Positions 14,319 to 16,797 of a stretch of DNA of 16,797 nucleotides are shown here, piece after piece. The stretch lies in assembly GCA_020433785.1 (NCBI GenBank), contig JAGRCC010000365.1, forward strand, positions 1 to 16,797, in the 5' to 3' direction. The notes beneath the pieces were generated by a model, which ran no database searches, was not told the origin of the DNA, and was given only the letters and a program-made list of their open reading frames with translations. The DNA is from Anaerolineae bacterium (lineage in GTDB: Bacteria > Chloroflexota > Anaerolineae > 4572-78 > J111). Positions within the stretch are counted from its first letter, which is position 1. Every line of letters starts with the position of its first letter. A program made the translations under genes and the position numbers.

Positions 14319-14951
14319 CTACGAGGGTAACGTATTACCCCTAACCAAAACCGGTTTTCGCGCCAACAGCCGAGCCGTTACCCCCCCTTCCCGGCCACCC
14401 GACCGGCGACGATGCCCTTCATCATAGCGCAGGACGTCGAAATCGGAAAATGCGTCCAGCAGTTCACGCGGTTTCAGCCAAAACTCCCGGCGGTGGCTGT
14501 CGGACCGGTTGTCGGGCGGCGGCTCAACGCGTGTTTCGTACACCAACCGTCCGCCAGGCCGTAATCGATCCTTGATCACCGGCAACAGCGGGCGAAACAG
14601 AAAAAATGAGACCACGACCACGTCATATCCGCGCTTCGGCAGCCAGGCGAGCTCTAAATCAGCCACGACAAAGTCAATCGAACCGGGCCATAAGCCGGCC
14701 TGAGCGGCTCGCAGTCGGGCCAAGCGCAGCCCTTGCCAGGAGATATCCACCGCGTCGACTTGCAGCCCTTGTTGAGCCAGAATGAGGGCGTGGCGACCGG
14801 CGCCGGCGGCGACATCTAAGGCCAGCCCGGTTGGGGGCAGTTCGGGCAGGCAGCTTAGCAAAAAAGGGGTGGGGTCCGCTAAATCTTCAAGCGTACAACC
14901 GGCGTAACGGCGATCCCATTTATTTCGGGCTGGGGCAGGTGATAGCTTCAT
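14319..14951 (-). CDS. Class I SAM-dependent methyltransferase (TehB-like)
   Basis: This methyltransferase of about 210 residues has a Rossmann fold. Near the N-terminus it has KWDRRYAG, as in TehB/UbiE-like enzymes. Motif I is ALDVAAGAGRHALILAQQG (about 44-62), then VDAVDIS (acidic ribose contact, about 65-70), FVVADLEL, the YDVVVVSFFLFRPLL segment and LRPGGRLVYET. The substrate cannot be told. ATG 14951 is preferred, with a GGAA about 8 nt upstream; an in-frame GTG at 14963 has no ribosome site. It is the first gene of the methyltransferase-PHP-DUF951 operon. A TACAAT (14978-14983, minus) 27 nt upstream may be its -10 element, but the -35 is poor. Confidence 0.87.
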   Translation of the reverse strand: MKLSPAPARNKWDRRYAGCTLEDLADPTPFLLSCLPELPPTGLALDVAAGAGRHALILAQQGLQVDAVDISWQGLRLARLRAAQAGLWPGSIDFVVADLELAWLPKRGYDVVVVSFFLFRPLLPVIKDRLRPGGRLVYETRVEPPPDNRSDSHRREFWLKPRELLDAFSDFDVLRYDEGHRRRSGGREGGVTARLLARKPVLVRGNTLPS

Positions 14952-15115
14952 TGTTATTTCCACGCGATTATTTGCAAATTGTAGAGGAGTAAGCTTAGAA
15001 CAAGAGGCGCACGATTAACGGATCAAGATTATCAAAATCAGCCCATTCTGCGCACCGCGTTTACATTTTGTATCGAAGCCGGCTCCCACTAAAATATCTC
15101 TGGAAAGGAAACCGT

Positions 15116-15373
15116 ATGACCGACATCGAATACTTCAACGATCCCATCGCGCTGATGGTGACCATCAATGCGATGGGTGAGGTTAGCCCGCGCCAGTTCG
15201 ATTGGCGCGATCAACAATATACCATTGTCAGTGTGGGGCGGCAGTGGCAAACCGAAGACGGCCGGCACGTGCTGGTCGAAATCCCGAACGGGGATCGCTT
15301 TGAATTGCATTTGGATCGAGCCGACCTGCGCTGGCGAATAATCAAGGCATGGCGAACCTTGGCTGCCGTCTAA
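15116..15373 (+). CDS. Small hypothetical protein (DUF6504-like pattern)
   Basis: This 85-residue protein starts at ATG 15116, chosen for AAAGGA 6 nt upstream; the longer reading from 15068 adds a basic tail without a ribosome site. The pattern PRQFDWRDQQYTIVSV..QWQ...RHVLVEIPNGDRFELHLDR..LRWRI looks like a small beta-rich domain. It resembles short actinobacterial/Chloroflexota proteins of the DUF6504 type, but I am not certain of the family. It has no membrane segment. It is a single gene, converging on the gene at 15383 with a 9-nt gap and no obvious terminator between them. Confidence 0.7.
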   Translation: MTDIEYFNDPIALMVTINAMGEVSPRQFDWRDQQYTIVSVGRQWQTEDGRHVLVEIPNGDRFELHLDRADLRWRIIKAWRTLAAV

Positions 15374-15382
15374 ACCCAGTTT

Positions 15383-16797
15383 TTAGGCCGGCGGGGCGGT
15401 AAACAGCAACAGAATTAACATCCCGAAACCACCCAGAGCCGTGACCGACAACGTGCCAAAAATGATGACCGCCAAAATGTTGATCTCATCGCTTTCAGGC
15501 TCATCCTGGTCGTAATCTGGCTCCAGCCGGGGCGAACCGGCGAATCCGTAGCCCATGCCCGCGTGGAGGGCCATCGCCGAGGCATCAGTGACCGGAATAG
15601 GGTGGGTGCCGGCCAACCGCGCTCTGGCTTCGCTTTCGCTCATGGTGGGCATCATCATGGTGATATTTGAATGAAAGCCCATGTTGGGCGGCGATTGAGG
15701 ATAGGGATACGGCATCATACCCATCGTGCTGTTGGAGTGGATAGCCGGAATCGGTTCTGACGGCGGCCGGCCGGGATCGCCGTAGGGCGACATCGGCATG
15801 CCCATCGTCATCTGAGAGTGCGGCGGCATCGGATACTGCGACTGATTCGGCATGCCCATCGTTACCTGAGAATGGCTAGGTGGCGGCATTTGGCCATAGT
15901 TAGGCGACATTCCCTGATTAGGCGGGGGGATAATCGGCACCGGCTGCGACGGGCGGGTAACTCGGTTCGGCATATCAGGTCCAAAATCGGGACCGTTCTG
16001 ACGCGGCCGGCGGCGCTGACCATTCGATTTGCTGCGACCAGGATCGGGCGAGGCCGCCGGCGGTTTGGGCGCCGGATGTTTAGACTTGATCGGCTTGGCC
16101 TGGCTCGATGATTTAGCGGCCTCAAGGGGCGACTTGGGCTGCTTCTTTTTGGACGGTTCATTTGAAACTGACTCTTCCTCGGATGGCTCTATTGGAACCG
16201 GCTCTTTCTGGCCGTTGATCATCGATTTGACCCACTCCGGCTCAACCAATTTTTGCGTTTCCGTATAACGCGAGGGTGGAAAAGTCTCTTTTGGAGCCGC
16301 TTCTTTCGGCTCAGGGGGGATGACCTGACCTTCATCCGGCTTGGTTGCGGCGGGTTGTGCGTCATCAACCGGCACCGCTTCAACATCAATGCTCAGGATT
16401 GAGGGCGACGCCTTGACCGGCACATTTTGAGCTTGAACCGGCGTAAATGGCAGTTCCTGGGTCACAATCTCAGGATTAACCAGAAATGGTCGTCGTTGAG
16501 CCGGGGCGGGCGGCGTGGGTTGCGGGCCGGGAGCCATCAACTGCGGCGGCGTTGGTCTACCGGCCAGCGTGGGTTTGGCCACTTGAACTGGCTGGGAGTC
16601 GCGCGGAATCTTGACCGGGCGCGAATCCGACACCACGATACCCAGGCGATTTAAGCCTTTCCGGGCCAGCTCGTTTTCCGGATCGATGGCCAGTACGTGA
16701 TACAGACAGCGAGCCCGTTGGTCGTCGCTGTCCACCACGCTGCTCATCCACAGCCAGGCTTTATCATCGTTGGGATTTTGTTGAATGACCAAATTGA
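15383..16797 (-). CDS. TPR-like, proline-rich, C-terminally anchored protein; N-terminus beyond window
   Basis: This is the last ~470 residues of a protein whose 5' end lies beyond the window; the reading frame is open to the edge, and the TTG at 16792 is probably internal. The visible start (NPNDDKAWLWMSSVV..DDQRARCLYHVLAIDPENELARKGL) is a TPR-like helical repeat of a type frequent in Chloroflexota. A long low-complexity region rich in Pro, Lys, Glu and Ser follows. Next comes a Met/Pro/Tyr-rich segment with four copies of H-S-[QN]-x-T-M-[GM]-M (residues about 307-381). An acidic stretch (DYDQDEPESDE) then leads to one hydrophobic C-terminal helix (about 437-464). The layout suggests a membrane-tethered protein with a cytoplasmic or cell-wall-spanning disordered region. 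The function is not known. Confidence 0.8.
   Translation of the reverse strand, partial: NLVIQQNPNDDKAWLWMSSVVDSDDQRARCLYHVLAIDPENELARKGLNRLGIVVSDSRPVKIPRDSQPVQVAKPTLAGRPTPPQLMAPGPQPTPPAPAQRRPFLVNPEIVTQELPFTPVQAQNVPVKASPSILSIDVEAVPVDDAQPAATKPDEGQVIPPEPKEAAPKETFPPSRYTETQKLVEPEWVKSMINGQKEPVPIEPSEEESVSNEPSKKKQPKSPLEAAKSSSQAKPIKSKHPAPKPPAASPDPGRSKSNGQRRRPRQNGPDFGPDMPNRVTRPSQPVPIIPPPNQGMSPNYGQMPPPSHSQVTMGMPNQSQYPMPPHSQMTMGMPMSPYGDPGRPPSEPIPAIHSNSTMGMMPYPYPQSPPNMGFHSNITMMMPTMSESEARARLAGTHPIPVTDASAMALHAGMGYGFAGSPRLEPDYDQDEPESDEINILAVIIFGTLSVTALGGFGMLILLLFTAPPA
15650..15874 (-). repeat. Four H-S-[QN]-x-T-M-[GM]-M peptide repeats
   Basis: Within the partial protein, HSQVTMGM, HSQMTMGM, HSNSTMGM and HSNITMMM occur at irregular spacing of 18, 27 and 22 residues, set in Pro/Met/Tyr-rich sequence. 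Each has Ser and Thr at fixed positions. Confidence 0.85.

Noticed and set aside
15818..16111. Arg-rich plus-strand open frame
   Set aside because: Antisense to the Pro/Met-rich part of the tail-anchored protein; the low-complexity Arg/His composition is a by-product.
1..16797. CRISPR array, tRNA, rRNA, transposase or prophage genes
   Set aside because: Both strands were scanned by eye; no regularly spaced repeats, cloverleaf-like sequence or integrase/transposase motifs were found. Low-similarity RNA genes could be missed without a covariance search.

Overview
The window looks like chromosomal DNA of a free-living bacterium of moderate GC, most likely a member of the Chloroflexota (Anaerolineae/Caldilineae-like). 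This is inferred from protein style: a 'DxxxAWLWMSSVV..DDQRARCL' tetratricopeptide-like protein, a DUF951 miniprotein, several soluble multi-domain signalling proteins, and frequent TTG starts. No rRNA, tRNA, CRISPR array, transposase or phage gene was seen.

Layout. 1-1613 (minus): a truncated MFS transporter preceded by a MOSC-domain protein; the spacer holds a compound tetranucleotide microsatellite and a terminator hairpin. 1908-4643 (plus): a large soluble receiver-PAS protein whose receiver has lost its phosphoacceptor Asp and which ends in three tandem PAS-like repeats with no output domain. 4678-5145 (minus): a CoA-binding protein with a good sigma70-type promoter. 5600-9585 (plus): a signalling cassette made of a GAF histidine kinase, a receiver with a degenerate GGDEF domain (3-nt gap, TTG start), and a TIR-receiver fusion. 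9658-10500 (plus): an RNase Z-like metallo-beta-lactamase-fold hydrolase. 10716-13170 (minus): a probable operon of a four-helix membrane protein, a family-2 glycosyltransferase and a flippase-like (UPF0104/LPG-synthase-TM) membrane protein, suggesting envelope glycolipid synthesis and export. 13403-14951 (minus): a tight operon of SAM methyltransferase, PHP phosphoesterase and DUF951. 15116-15373 (plus): a small hypothetical. 15383-16797 (minus): the C-terminal part of a TPR-like, proline-rich, tail-anchored protein carrying four copies of an H-S-[QN]-x-T-M-[GM]-M motif.

How the genes may work together. The kinase, receiver-pseudoGGDEF and TIR-receiver proteins have no membrane spans outside one hydrophobic GAF stretch and share receiver sub-motifs (VED...W, VDxNL, VSGE). 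They look like a cytosolic two-component pathway with a TIR domain, a known NAD-consuming or signal-generating fold, as a possible output. That is the most interesting item here. The PAS array upstream may be a sensory or scaffold partner, but it is separated from the cassette by a gene on the opposite strand.

Non-coding structure: two related 80-bp inverted-repeat elements (near 8547 and 13295) look like a MITE/REP-type dispersed family. A 142-bp inverted repeat rich in CTGAYRG heptamers separates the convergent genes at 10500/10716.
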